Assembly (NCBI GenBank): GCA_038373885.1
Contig: JAWZYV010011608.1
Location: forward strand, 124,001 to 188,000
Direction: 5' to 3'
DNA: 64,000 nucleotides
From: Cheiracanthium punctorium
Lineage: Eukaryota > Arthropoda > Arachnida > Araneae > Cheiracanthiidae
Position numbers and translations under genes: made by a program. Numbering within the stretch: the first letter of the stretch is position 1; each line of letters begins with the position of its first letter. The notes below the pieces were generated by a model. That model did no database searches and was not told the origin of the DNA. It saw only the letters and a list, made by a program, of their open reading frames with translations. Below, piece by piece: positions 1 through 11,290 of the stretch.

Positions 1-121
1 ATGATTTGGTACAAGTTTATAAACAGTGTAATTGGCAGAACCATTGATAACAACAAAAGGGTTTTCGATAAGTAATACAGAACAAGAACAAAAGAAATCA
101 TAACCAAACTAGCCACATGTA

Positions 122-427
122 TAGGGGTTGATCCAGGAATTTTTCCAATTTTTATGAAAATCGTTTATATTTGTAAATTTCAACATCCATTTTTGTGAAT
201 TTTCATACCAACTTTTGTAAAAGTCACATTTTCTGTTAAAATAATTAACAAAAACAAAAAAATAAAATATAGGGTAAAATGACAATGAAGGGCTGTTTTA
301 ATCAAATGTACTTTTGTGAAAGTGCCATTTTAATTGATTGCAATTTTGTGAAGGGGCCATTTTAATCAACTGTAATTTTGTAAAGGAATCATAAAACTGA
401 CCCAAATTTTGACTGCACTGATCCCTG
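122..427. mobile_element. hAT-like MITE, copy A
   Basis: This non-coding element of about 306 bp starts TAGGGGTTGATCC and ends GATCCCTG, so its ends are short imperfect inverted repeats of the CAGGG type. It is flanked by CACATGTA (114-121) and CACATGCA (428-435), an 8-bp target duplication with one mismatch, which fits the hAT superfamily. A second copy lies at 9588-9887 in the same orientation. Both share the internal phrases 'ttttgtgaa(g)gggc' and 'aaaatcggaccca'-like blocks. No coding capacity is seen. Confidence 0.6.
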
Positions 428-436
428 CACATGCAA

Positions 437-2505
437 CAATAAAGAACATGCTACACGGAGTAGAATGCTAGAGAGAAGATGAGGCATTTGTACTCAAGCG
501 AGAAGGAGGGGAGAAGAAATCAAGCTGACAGAACGTCAGTTGGCCCGTGAAGATGAGGCAGATATGACAACCTCGAAAGATCTAGACTGAAATACAGTGG
601 GAAAAAGGTACAACTATTAAAGGTAATAATAAAATTGACAGTTCAATTTTTTATATGATCTAATTTTAAAAAAAAGTTTGTAATTAATCATTTAAAAGGT
701 TAATTATTTTTTTCATTTAATTAATCTTTGAAATGCTTAATTAAATGAAAAATTCACTTCAACAACATATATGACATAGTAACTAATTTCATATACCTGG
801 AATATTATGTACAGTTATAGCAATAATTAAAAGCAGTATCTTCCTCCACCGGACATCCAGAATATTGCTGGTCTCTGGTTCCAGTTGTGATGCTTGATTT
901 TCAAGAGAATTTGGAAATCTTCTGTGCAAATTATGATTGGAATACTGATCTTAGAATAGAAGATTAAATATGTATAAACTATTAAAATTAGGTAATAATT
1001 AGAAATAAAGGACAACTGAAATGTAATATTTAAGCTTATAAACCACACATTAAAGTAATAATAAAATTAATCGAGAAAAAAAATAACCTGTTGGCTAGAA
1101 ATGCAACACTAAATTTTTCCATGATATTTAATCAGAGATTATAAATATATTATTTATTAAGATATTATAAATATAATGTTAACATATTTGAATATCATTA
1201 AATACAGAAGGTGCAATTTTATTTTCTACTATGCTTGATCTGACAGCTGATGTGTTGAAGTATCATATTGCATTTTGATTTCCCAAAAAATAAAAGAGAG
1301 CTTTTCTTAAAATAAAATGTTGATTTTATTCCATTCATTCCTCTACTATAATCAAGTCCATTCAATGATTTCTGATGATACTCATAAAGAACTGATTTTA
1401 AATGTATAAATGCATAGTAATCCATCAGGGACACGTCAGGGAACAGGTGTAGAATGCATTGTTGGCGTCCTGGTTTCATTTAACATTTTTGTAAAAAGTA
1501 GAGCAGCTGAATTAGTAGAGATATGGCTGGTAGCTTAATCCTAATGGAACTTTAAAAAGTGAAGATTGGCTGGATAACATTTTGATAACATAAACATGAA
1601 TTCTAAGATTTTTAAAAATTATTTTTAATGAAAGGTGTTTTTTTTTTTTTTTTTTTTTAAACACATTATTTTCAGGATACAATCAAGATTTTCACCTCAC
1701 TTTTTCAAGAACACAAATTTCAGTAACAATATAACTTGAACAAATTTTATCATAAAAAAAGCTTCAGAAAGTAAAGTAAAGAAAAAAAAACTTTTCAAAA
1801 CAAACTATAAAGATTTAACCATCTGAGGTGCAACCTACACACGTGTGTGTGAGGTGCTCACACACACGCTTCATGAACATATTCAAATGCTTGCAATCAT
1901 GAATAAATTTCATAGGTCAGTTAAATTAACAATGTCAAAATAGTAAAACATTTATATTTACTTTGTCATCATTCAGCATTCTGTGTAAACCAAATTAATT
2001 CTTTGTTAAATAAAAGAAGGAAAATTGGCTAATTCTTATATATTCTTGTGACTGATGGTGAAAATATTAAAAGTTTGCAAGTTTCAGACAAAACACTGCA
2101 CTAAAAGAGGTTAAGTCATTTGTGCCCCTCTTCAGGGAAATTTTAATGTTAACATTTTCCCTGTTGGTTGCATAACCATACATAACCATTACATAAACAT
2201 TATTATTGTTATCTTAGCAAATAAATTTGATTTCTACAAAATGCTTAGATGTGAATGTGACTCATGGAAATTATCACTTTAAATACATACTTTTTAGAAA
2301 AGTTATCAATTCTTTAAATCACTGAAATTAGAAATAACCATGTCTGCTGGTCATGAATTATGTTTCAAATACCAATAATATTAATTAAGTAGTAGCACTC
2401 AGTGTTTAGTAAAATTAGTTTTGTTCTGAGTTAAATAAATTTTAATGAACAGCAGATTTTTATATGCAGCAAACATTATTTAAATCCAAAGAGGGTGTGC
2501 TATCT
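437..2505. other. AT-rich non-coding DNA with no gene seen
   Basis: No recognisable coding exon is present on either strand. The stretch holds a T-run near 1637-1658 and a GT/CA hairpin at 1842-1868. It lies 3' of the last ZIP11 exon seen here, so it is probably intron of that gene. Confidence 0.5.
1842..1868. repeat. Perfect 12-bp GT/CA hairpin
   Basis: CGTGTGTGTGAG (1842-1853), the loop GTG and CTCACACACACG (1857-1868) form a perfect inverted repeat. It probably arose from a dinucleotide microsatellite. Confidence 0.8.
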
Positions 2506-2513
2506 GTTGGCAC

Positions 2514-2542
2514 CATAGAGAAGGGATATAGGAGGAGGGAGC
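2514..2542 (+). repeat. Left terminal inverted repeat of the P-like element
   Basis: It pairs with the reverse complement of 4173-4201, with one mismatch (position 20: A here, T in the other arm). It is preceded directly by the target duplication GTTGGCAC at 2506-2513. Confidence 0.85.
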
Positions 2543-2669
2543 AATTGTAACCCTAAGCTGAAGCGAGCACACGAGTCACGTGACTTGTGGTCAAGCGGGG
2601 CGGAATTTCTCCATTTCCTTTGCTGTTCTCCATATCTTTGTGTTAGGTTGATGGTTCTAATAAAAAAAA

Positions 2670-3840
2670 ATGGCACATTATTGCTCTGGATATGGATGCA
2701 ATGAAAAATTTGTGAAAGGAGGACAACTGGCATTTCACAGGAAAGCTATGTTTTGCAATTTTAGCCAATTAAAATGTATGAATGTACCTTAAAGCACTAG
2801 ACTGACAATTTGGCGATTACATTAATTCGCCAAGTATTGCAGATCTGAGAGTCGCGTAATTTAACTTAATTTCACATTAAAATTAAAAATGAGATCAAAC
2901 TAAAATTTACTCTTTATTTTCGCAGTTAATATAACAGGTTATTGTTTTAGAATGTCTATTGGCGCTGTAGTGCCTCACTCATATTTCTTTCTTAAACATT
3001 CTATTTTTCAAAATTTCCTTATTGTTAAGGTAATTTTTTCAGACTATTAAGTAACAAATTGAACTTTTTAAGCTGATCCATTGAAGTTATATTTCTCTGT
3101 ATTCAGGCAAAGAATATCACAAATCATGGGGGAGGGGGAAATACCATTTCATTATGTTCACAGAAACATGAATTTCAATTAACGAATTCACTATGTATGT
3201 GTATATAAATGTAAAGATATTACTAAAAAATCAGCTGTTTAAAACATTCATATTAACTCTAGTAACAATAGGTTTAAAATACTAGATCACACACCTCCTC
3301 GCGAAATGGAAACCTATATGCACTACTGAATACAAACTTTGAATTTTAAATTGCTTATATTCTTGAAAAGGGTTGTCACTGTATGCATTATTTTATTCTG
3401 CATAAATAAGTTTCTAGTCTTTTTTGCATAACTAGGATTAAAAAAAAAAAAAAATTCTATTGAAATTTCGGATTTTTTTAAAAAATAGAAATTGCTAATT
3501 TGATAAATTATAACAATTGTGAAAAAAGTAGTGTCTTGTTATATGAAATGCAAAGCGATGTTGTATCCAACAAACTTTTTACATTGAGCATTACATTTTT
3601 TTAAGCTTTCCTAAAGATCTACAGAAAAGAGCTCTATGGGAAACAGAGTTAAAAAGAGAAGGATTTAAAGCTTCAGATTATTCGAAGCTGGGTTCAAAGC
3701 ATTTTACAGAAGATTGCTTTGAGAAAGCAAAATTTGGAGGAATGTGCTTAAAGAAGGATGCAATACCAACCATCTTCAATTTTCCTTATCATCTCCAACA
3801 AAAAAATATTCTCATCATGCTTGATAATGTACATTACTAG
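2670..3840 (+). pseudogene. THAP-domain gene fragment, two exons, decayed (P-like transposase N-terminus)
   Basis: The frame from the ATG at 2670 reads MAHYCSGYGC...AFH to 2740, giving the first C-x4-C zinc pair of a THAP domain. It continues after an AG acceptor at 3604-3605 with FPKDLQKRALW, then LKREGF, SKHF, and the characteristic DAIPTIFNFP ending, and stops at the TAG at 3838-3840. Joined at these points the frame is continuous, giving about 101 residues. Two signs of decay are visible. The residue before SKHF is Gly (GSKH), where the C2CH motif needs a zinc-binding Cys. The expected donor after ACAG at 2740 reads gaaagc instead of gtaagc. After the THAP domain only about 13 residues follow, so no transposase catalytic region remains. 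The function of the intact family is sequence-specific DNA binding to transposon ends. Confidence 0.75.
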
Positions 3841-3873
3841 ATTAACTCACTTGATAATGTACATTACTAAATT
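3806..3873. repeat. Short tandem duplication at the end of the THAP frame
   Basis: The phrase CTTGATAATGTACATTACTA occurs at about 3820-3839 and again at about 3851-3870. The first copy contains the stop codon of the THAP frame. Confidence 0.7.
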
Positions 3874-4172
3874 TTATTACAATGTATTGTAACAAAATAA
3901 AATATGAAAAATACAACAAAATAAAATCTTTCAAAAGCAGAAACTTAAAAGTAATTCTGCAAAGCAAAATTAGAGACTAAATAATTCCAAAATAACTAGA
4001 GAGGAAAAAAATAATTAGTGCTGCAAAAAGCATTTCCCCTATTCCTTTTCGAGACAAATAAAATGCTTGAGTTTGCGAACCAAAAGGCGATAAGCAGACA
4101 AATCCGCTTCTTCTTCTTCTTCTACGACACTCTTATCTTAGCTTCAACTTTCTCGGGAAAATACAATAGGAG

Positions 4173-4201
4173 GCTCCCTCCACCTATATCCCTTCTCTAT
4201 G
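4173..4201 (-). repeat. Right terminal inverted repeat of the P-like element
   Basis: This is the inverted partner of 2514-2542. It is followed directly by GTTGGCAC (4202-4209), the second copy of the 8-bp target duplication. Confidence 0.85.
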
Positions 4202-4756
4202 GTTGGCACCTCTTAAACTCAGATGGAAGTTATAAAATGGGATGATTAACAGAATAAATAAATAAAATTAATTAAATTCCGATTGATTATTAGAAAAATA
4301 TCCATTCAAAATTTATAATATAAACTTACAAACACATACTATGGATAAAATGAATGTAGTTACATATTATGTAATAAGCTTTCCAAAAAATTATCACTAT
4401 TGCATTATTTACACGGAGCAATTAAACATTATATGTTTCTAGCAAGTTACTAATATTGGGAGTAGAGTTTCAGTCAAATTCTTCCAGTTTGATATGTTAT
4501 TTTTAAGTGCTTTTAAACAAAACTAGAGAGTCTCTCAGAAATTACAGCGAGAAAAAAAAAACATCACATGTGGTCACTGGGTAGCCCAAGCATTAAAGTT
4601 TTCAATACTTGCGGCTAATTTGCCATAAGAATTGTTGATCATCACAACAATTTGAGCTAATCTCATGGTGGTTGCTGTGACTTATTTTGAGCCCTGGCTG
4701 GTAGTTAAAGAGCAAGACTCAAATGATACAAAAGGTTATAAATTTTCAATACTCAC

Positions 4757-4865
4757 TATAATGTAAATGCGGGTAAGAATCACTTTCAACATCATCTTTA
4801 TGACTTGTATTTTTTTGTAAATCATTGGGCATCTCACCAGAAAGAATTAATTTAGTAGCGCTTTC
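4757..4865 (-). CDS. SLC39A11: Probable ZIP11 coding exon 4 (hydrophilic loop)
   Basis: After a pyrimidine-rich acceptor (tctctctattag) the frame reads ESATKLILSGEMPNDLQKN and then a His/Asp/Ser-rich run ending DSYPHLHY, to a donor A|gtgagt (phase 1). The acidic, His-containing composition and the phase-0 entry fit the variable cytosolic loop of ZIP11. This loop is poorly conserved, so the call rests on position, splice signals and open phase rather than on motif identity. Confidence 0.6.
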
Positions 4866-7800
4866 CTAATAGAGAGAAAAATATCAGACACATTTCACAG
4901 TAATCTAAACTATTTTAATTTAACTTGATGAACAGCACATGATATAAACGTTACATACATATTAAGCAAATCTAAATCAAATAAGATCCCACAACTTTAT
5001 TTTCAAGAATAAACATTTACACAAGCACATTATATGCAACAAAACTTATTCTACATGGCAAAACAAATACCATTCAATCCGACAGGGCACGCACCTTGAA
5101 ATGCAACATGAGAATGTGCAATGGGATGTCAGCACACCCCAACATATTAAATGGCATAAATATGAAAAAAATCTTTACAATTCTACCCATTATTCTAATT
5201 TATGATAATGAAATGCTTAAAGATAAATGATAGTTTAAATGTTATTAATTTGATCGCAAGTTCCATCTTCTGAAGAATCGCATTCTTTCTCTGACTTAGA
5301 CTGATGATCGTTAAACATATCTTCATTATTTGAATCTTTTAATTTTTCATCTAGAGTCCCTTATCTGGAAAATCTTCTAACAATTTAAAAAAAATACCAT
5401 CAATTTATCATATTTCAAATGTGGGAAAAACTGAACAGAACAACTTCAGCCATGGTTTAGTACTAGAGAATTCTAACACAAGAGTGTGCATGGGCTGTCT
5501 AAACACCCCAAATCATTTTAAGACTCTAAAAAAAATGTTCAGAAGTCATTATTTTTTGTTTGTAACTGAGAAAGGTGACCTTGTGGACAGGTACTCATGG
5601 ACCCGACCACCTAGGTTTTGAAATGGGGAAAAACGAGAAGAATTTTTGGGCATGGAGTGTCAAAATACCCCATGCTGAGTTAATGAATTTTGCCAGCATG
5701 AATTCATCAGAGCATAAGGCACAGAAGAAACAGAAATTTTTAAATTGTTAAGGTTGGTTTTTTTTTATGTGAGAAGGCAAACAGCAAAGCTCCAAAATTA
5801 TGCACATAATGTAACAAATCACAAATTTGCATACTATCAAAGGGTATAGAGAGCAAAGTAATAATTTCTCTGTATTGTTAAAAAAAATTACAGGTTAGAG
5901 AGTAATAAAACAAATTGCTGAGGCCATTTAACTGTAAGGAACACTATTGTTTTTAAAATTCATGTTTTCTGTAAAATTAGGTTTTAACATCAAAAGATAA
6001 AATATTCTCAAAAACTTTTTTTATTCTAAGAAATTCTAACATTTTTATTCAAATTCAGAAACTGCCTCATCAGTGGCAAAATCTTGTTTGATTAAATGTC
6101 GATACACTTTAACATGAAACCACCAGAAAATTTTGCACAACTTTCACAAAATCCAAAAAATTCTACAATTAAATAAATAAATAAAAAATCACACACAAAA
6201 TCAATGAAATATTTTTCAAATTTTTGACACTAGTAGTTTAAGTTAACTTACTATATATCATAACAACAAATTTCTTTACATACCATTGAGCCATTTTTAA
6301 GCGATGTATGATAAACATTCACAAAATTTTCTGAAAAACTTTAATGCTAATAGTTTAAATGATTACCTATCACAATGCTACATTTAACATCATTTGCTTC
6401 AGTGGCTTTTGTGATTCACACACACACACAAAAAAAAAAAGATATTGAAATACGATCATTTCAGGAGTATAAAAGGTCCACCTTTCCTTAGACGCAAAAA
6501 ACTGATATAAAGTTCTTACCAATGTGGATGAAGTTTTTTCTTTTTTTTTTTTTTTGCAACTGGAGAGGGTGGATCTTTTGTATCCCCCAAAATGACCATG
6601 TTGCATTATCTTTATTTTTTTTTCTTTTTTAAAGCGTTATTATACAACATTCTTGGTTAATTTTACCTTTAGTTTAATTTGAGACCACCTATCAGGAAGA
6701 TGAATTTCTTTTCATTAGTAAAAATTTTATTTTTTATTTATTTAGTGGATTATCCTTTATTATTTAACAGTTTTCATGTGATGCCTGAACAAAAATTTAT
6801 ACATTTTTATTAAATTTTTACAAAATCTCAAATTTTTTAAAAATTTTGACGATAATCAACGTCCATGGTTTCAGTTAAATCACAAATTTTCATTATAGTA
6901 AATTTTACTTCATTAATTTAACCTGTTTTCACATGATGCATGAACGAAAATTTACACAATCTATTATCAAAAATCTCAAATTATATTCAAAGTTTTGTAA
7001 AAATCAAATGTTTGTAATGTAAGTTTATTGATCACCTATCATAGGTCACAAAAAATTCATTTCATTTGCTTCAGTCATTTTTATGATGTGTTAACAACAA
7101 CAAAAAAAAAAGTCATAGATAAAATGACAGACTGTTTTTAGCAGCCATTCTGGGTTACCAGGCGCTCAGAGAGAGAAATCGAAAAAATTTTTAATTCCAA
7201 ATAATGTACAGTCAAAATATTTGTCTGATATATAGATGTATGTATAACATGACCATTTATTTTTTCCTTCAAAACGGGACATTCCTACTTTTGGGGCAAT
7301 AGTGCATTTATTTTCTTCCTCAAAACGGGACGTCTACTGTTTTTAAGGTAATAGTGTAGGGAGACTGAATTTACAGGTCTGGGTATCTTCAGTTGTTAAA
7401 ACATGCAAAAAAGCTTGTGTTAACGTTAATATCAAAATAAAATGAATAAAAACTTTGTTGAAACACACATATACTATAAAAAGTAATGCAAGACGTACAT
7501 TTCGGGGAGGCACAAGGGATAGGCCCATCTTTGACTTCAAAAACACCGTCCGACACAAGGCAGGAAGGTAAGAAAGTGAGAAATGTAAACAAAAGGACAA
7601 ACAGAAAAAAGGAAGTTGTTATTCGGAAGGAAAAAAATTCTTAGAAAATCAGGGTGAATAGGGAAAATAAAGTGGAGATTGGGGGAGGGGGAGGAATAAG
7701 CAAAAGAGGGCCATGACTTTAAAAAAAAAGAAATAAAAAAATTAAATAAATTGAAATATGTAGTAGACAAAAAAAAACATTAAAAGAACCAACACAAAAA

Positions 7801-10497
7801 CAACTCATCCCCCCGGCGTTTTCTTTGCATCTCGAAAAGAGAGGGAGGTTTTTTTTTTTTTTTTTAAAACAGACACTGCCGTTGGATGATTTTAGGTTTT
7901 TAGCGGCCTTTATTGAAATCGTTACCGTGGGTTGCTCTCTTTTTTGAAAACTGGACATTGCAGGGGACATTTTCTAAAAACGTGACATTACGGTGTGCCA
8001 AAGCTGTGCTTGGGGACAATGGGACAAGCCACCTAAAAACGGGATGTATGGTCACCTTATGTATATATGCAGTGGAGGCTTGACTTTTGCAAGGGATGCA
8101 TTCCAAGATCCTCTCATAAGGGGAAATGCATGCCCTTTTCATTACTGTCAATGCAGTGACATAGCTGAGGGGTGGCAAGTAGTGTCATCTATTCCTGGGT
8201 TTTAAACTTTACATAAAACCTTGCACATTTTAGTGAATAGGAGGGGGTGCAAAATCCTAGCAACTGCTACTAGGCGCAATCCTAGCAACAGTGTGCTATT
8301 TTTAGTACCAATGTACCCTGCCCTTTATAGAGAGAAAAAATAAGTCTTACACCTTTTCTTAAGGGATGTTGAAATTTTTTTCGTTTTCTTCAATAGAAAG
8401 TGCCCTTTTTAAGAAATCTGCACTGCCCTTTTGAAAAGAAATGTGACCACTGGTATAATGTGTGAAATATTACTTACACAACAAGGCAAATAGAGATCAG
8501 TAAGAAAAACAAAGACAGCTCCCATAAAGAAACCAATTGCTATAGGTATGAAAACGAATTCTCCTTTAGCTCCATATTCTCCTGATTCAGTTGCAATATC
8601 AATGGCTGGATCCAAAAGAGACCAATAAGAGGCAGCCATCATCACCTGCATTCAAAAAAGTAAAATGATTTTTAGTCAACACAAAGTAATAAACTAAGAA
8701 TTATCTTCTTTATCTTACATAAATAAAAATTAATATGTGCAAGAGTGCATATAAAAATATTAAACATTTACATAGGCTACATTAAAAATCTAGAAGTCCA
8801 CCTGTTCTCCAATTTTTAACTGTTTTTATCACCAGAAAGCTTCTTTATGATATCTGAGATTAAATAAAAGGTAAACTAATTGAATAAGAAAGTTAGATAT
8901 CGTAAGCAGATTGACGTCATGAGTTAACAAATGCTTTGGAAATTTTTTATGGCTGCAATATGTGATATAGAGCTTTTGCCATGGGTAAAATTATTCTGTA
9001 GATTCTCATTTTAAATTTACCATAATTACTTGGTGGGGAAAAAAAATAAAAAAACTCAAGAATGGTAACTTTTTTAACAGTTCAAAATACTGTCGGCTAA
9101 AAATGAAATACTGAAGAAAAATTCAAGTTTTATTTTTCTCTTGTTCAATGCATTTTTTCTCACTGGAATCTGGCATATGAAAACATTTTTTTAACGTTTT
9201 CATTATAACCATTATAAAAAAAGCAGTTCATTCTTTTTTTTTTTTTTTTTTTTTCAAATGAATAAATAAAGTGTATTTACAGCAATCACAAAGTATAAAG
9301 TTCATACAAAAGAAAAAAGAGCCAATTCTTAAGCACTTACCCCTGCAGCAAATCCCAAGCTACCATCGAGTATTTTGTACTAGAATACAAACACAAGAAT
9401 TAAACATGAAATTTAAGCAATTAGCTGCAATACAAAAATGTTTAATGATTATATGGAATACAAATACAATTAATCATCTATGAACATGTAACACATAATT
9501 CAGAATTTAAACTTCTGTAACATTTTAGGCTTTTAGCTTTAAACTTTGACTAAAACCATATCCAATATGAACTTTCTTTAGCATTCTCAGGGGTTGGTCC
9601 AGGAATTTTTTTCAGGATCGAATTTTAGTGAAAATTGCTTATTTTTATGAATTTCAATACTTAATTTTATGAATTTCAACATTTATTTTTGTGAATATTC
9701 ATACCAATTTTAATAAAAGTCACCTTCTTTGTTAAAATAATTGATAAAACAGATTAAAATGCTGGGTAAAATGCCAATGAAGGGCAGTTTTGATCGACTG
9801 CAATTTTGTGAAGGGGCTGTTTTAATCGATTGGAATTTTGTGAGGGGACAGCAAAACGGACCCAATTTTCGTCAGCATCGAACCCTGATTCTAGAACCAG
9901 CTACAGAAGTAACTTACGAAATTGTTAAAATGATTTGATGCAGTCCTTTTTTTATGTCTCTTCATATGTTCATCAAAAACATAATTTTCCTTTTTATGCT
10001 AATTCAGCATTTGATTAAACAACAAAATTTTAAATGTGCATCAATAACTCGGTAACAACCACAGCTCAGAATGAACAAATGTTAAAAACAATCACAAAAC
10101 TCGAACTTTAAAGAATTGATGAGCCGAGTTTTTACATGTATGCACGGTGTAAATGTTTACACTTGTGTTCATTAAATATAAGTCTGTAAATATCACCGTA
10201 CAAAAGTGTAATTAACTAGTATAATAAAATGTAAACAAATGCGTACAGCAGCATGAAAACAAAAACTCTGAAAGCATAAATGACAAATTTTGGGGCATCC
10301 ACACAATAACCGCTGTTTTTCGCATACTGTAATTAGTGAACGCCGGCCTTTTAAAATAATTTAATTAATCAGTTAAGTGAAAAAAATACCTTCGGCGATG
10401 AAAAACAAAACACCAGAGCAGCTCCAGCACCAGTTAATGCCCATGTGAAAATCGTACCTAAAAGAGCCTGCACAATAGGTATTTGATCACGAATCAT
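4757..10497 (-). CDS. SLC39A11: ZIP11-type zinc transporter, 5' part (four exons seen)
   Basis: Exons at 10390-10497, 9341-9379, 8478-8645 and (less surely) 4757-4865 join in frame. They encode the N-terminal third of a ZIP-family (SLC39) metal transporter most like ZIP11. Known ZIP11 proteins move zinc, and perhaps copper, across Golgi, nuclear or other membranes. The match is collinear: QALLGT.FTW...GAGAALVF for transmembrane segment 1, ILDGSLGFAAG, then ASYWSLL.PAI, then a second hydrophobic segment with GF.MGA.FVFLTDL. The first three exons give 105 residues. The fourth would lie in the hydrophilic loop before the metal-binding HNVPEG segment. That segment is not in this window, so the gene continues to the left. 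The start is the ATG at 10495-10497, directly before the conserved first helix. All introns before the loop are phase 0. Confidence 0.93.
4866..8477 (-). other. ZIP11 intron 3, with diverged duplications
   Basis: No coding exon is seen. It contains blocks of old duplication: the phrase 'ttttca(c/t)(a/g)tgatgc(c/a)tgaac(a/g)aaaattta(t/c)ac' occurs near 6768 and 6924, and 'a(c/t)cacctatca' blocks occur near 6364, 6684 and 7028. A 51-bp tandem pair lies at about 7257-7358 ('cctcaaaacgggac...aatagtg'). An end-like sequence CGGGATGTATGGTCACCTTA at about 8041-8060 resembles a hAT-type transposon terminus. A CA run lies at 6417-6429. Confidence 0.5.
8478..8645 (-). CDS. SLC39A11: ZIP11 coding exon 3
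   Basis: The 56 codons start VMMAASYWSLLDPAIDIA and end FVFLTDLYLPCC. The exon carries the second half of helix 2 and a further membrane segment, with the conserved GF..GA.FV..TDL pattern. The acceptor is tgaatgcag and the donor is TGT|gtaagt, both phase 0. Confidence 0.95.
9341..9379 (-). CDS. SLC39A11: ZIP11 coding exon 2 (39-bp microexon)
   Basis: Thirteen codons give YKILDGSLGFAAG, a strongly conserved block of ZIP11. The acceptor is tattctag and the donor is GGG|gtaagt, both phase 0. The exon is too short to be found by open-frame length and is recognised only by homology and splice sites. Confidence 0.93.
9588..9887. mobile_element. hAT-like MITE, copy B
   Basis: This 300-bp element starts CAGGGGTTGGTCC and ends TCGAACCCTG. 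It is homologous along its length to 122-427. Only a 5-bp direct repeat, ATTCT (9583-9587 and 9888-9892), flanks it, so the target duplication is eroded or the boundary is slightly off. It lies in ZIP11 intron 1. An open frame on the plus strand inside it (9741-9938) is not a gene. Confidence 0.55.
10390..10497 (-). CDS. SLC39A11: ZIP11 coding exon 1
   Basis: It encodes 36 residues starting MIRDQIPIVQALLGT. The hydrophobic stretch FTWALTGAGAALVF is the first transmembrane helix. The donor is AAG|gtattt, phase 0. Confidence 0.95.
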
Positions 10498-10860
10498 AAT
10501 TTTATACTAATAAAGGTGGACTGCAATGATTCATTCTCGAGCGCGTCGATTCAATTACTTTCTTCTATTTGGAAGGCGCCGTCACGTCACTTGCATTCGA
10601 CACCGACACTTCGAAAACTGGAAACTTAAAAGCCGACGAATTCATTCGACGTACAGCAAGAAAATGAAAATTCCAAAAGTGATTTCATGTTTGGAAGAAT
10701 AATGTAAATGAAAGATAAGAATTATCACTTCTGCTGCAGCGTAGCCAACTGCGCTTTTTCCGATTTTCTCGCTATCTATGGAGGATATGCGGGTGGGTGG
10801 TAGCGTAGAGGCGTAGGAGTAAAAACCTGGTGGCTGGAAGCAACCAGGTGTTGATAGAAA
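10498..10860 (-). promoter_or_regulatory. Likely ZIP11 5' UTR and promoter region
   Basis: The sequence just upstream of the ZIP11 start codon is richer in CpG than its surroundings (for example CTCGAGCGCGTCGA at about 10536-10549). It contains tandem CRE half-sites in GTCACGTCAC (10581-10590). No TATA box is obvious, which fits a housekeeping-type promoter. The exact start site cannot be read from sequence. Confidence 0.45.
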
Positions 10861-11186
10861 CCCCTTTTTGGTAGGTATTAGTATGTGTCATTTACTTAAT
10901 TAGAATGAACGACTTTAATGATTCTCCGGATTTTCAAATTTTATTGCTTGAATGTTTGTCAGTTTCTTATATTTTATTCATACAGTGTTGTAAAGTTGTG
11001 AAAACGCATAAATTTTTTTATTATAATTATGAATGACAAAATTATTTACACATTTATGCAATGTTTAATTTTGCCCCTTATCAGTTTAGTAAATAAGAAA
11101 TTTAAACGAAAATTTCAGAATTTCGTATAGCATTAAAAATAAATTGTTTTTGATCCCTTATTCTTTTTTATGTTTAACTATCTAAG

Positions 11187-11290
11187 GCAGTGATTCACAA
11201 ACTGTGTGTCATTTAACCCCAGGGCACCGTGCCTTCTTCAATGGGGTGCCACGAAATGCTGTAAAATTTTCATAATTAACTGAACCAAAA
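11187..11290 (+). mobile_element. hAT-like 5' terminus
   Basis: The sequence CAGTGATTCACAAACTGTG, followed by a block with 'gggcaccgtg' and 'ggggtgccacg', is typical of the 5' end of hAT elements of the CAGTGGTTCTCAAAC type. The hAT coding relic at 11927-12112 lies downstream on the same strand and may belong to the same element. A matching 3' terminus was not found. Confidence 0.4.

Larger units (their letters stand above)
2514..4201 (+). mobile_element. P-element-like DNA transposon, internally deleted
   Basis: The 1688-bp element is bounded by terminal inverted repeats of about 29 bp. Each begins CATAGAGAAGGGATATAGG and continues GGAGGGAGC after one variable base; the arms are 2514-2542 and 4173-4201. 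Outside the arms lies an identical 8-bp direct repeat, GTTGGCAC, at 2506-2513 and 4202-4209. Inside is a THAP zinc-finger coding region on the plus strand (2670-3840). An 8-bp duplication, termini starting with CA, and an N-terminal THAP domain are together the known hallmarks of the P superfamily. P transposase is normally several hundred residues long, but no GTPase-like or catalytic region is visible, so this copy is non-autonomous. It sits in a ZIP11 intron. A palindrome AGTCACGTGACT lies in the left subterminal region (2574-2585). Confidence 0.82.

Noticed and set aside
5232..5344. Minus-strand acidic frame (DEKLKDSNNEDMF...) near a possible tctag acceptor
   Set aside because: Its entry phase does not fit the phase-0 ZIP11 exon before it, no usable donor follows, and it ends in a stop after DQINNI.
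7343..8205. Cluster of overlapping open frames on both strands
   Set aside because: They fall in repeat-like intron DNA with homopolymers; no homology was recognised.
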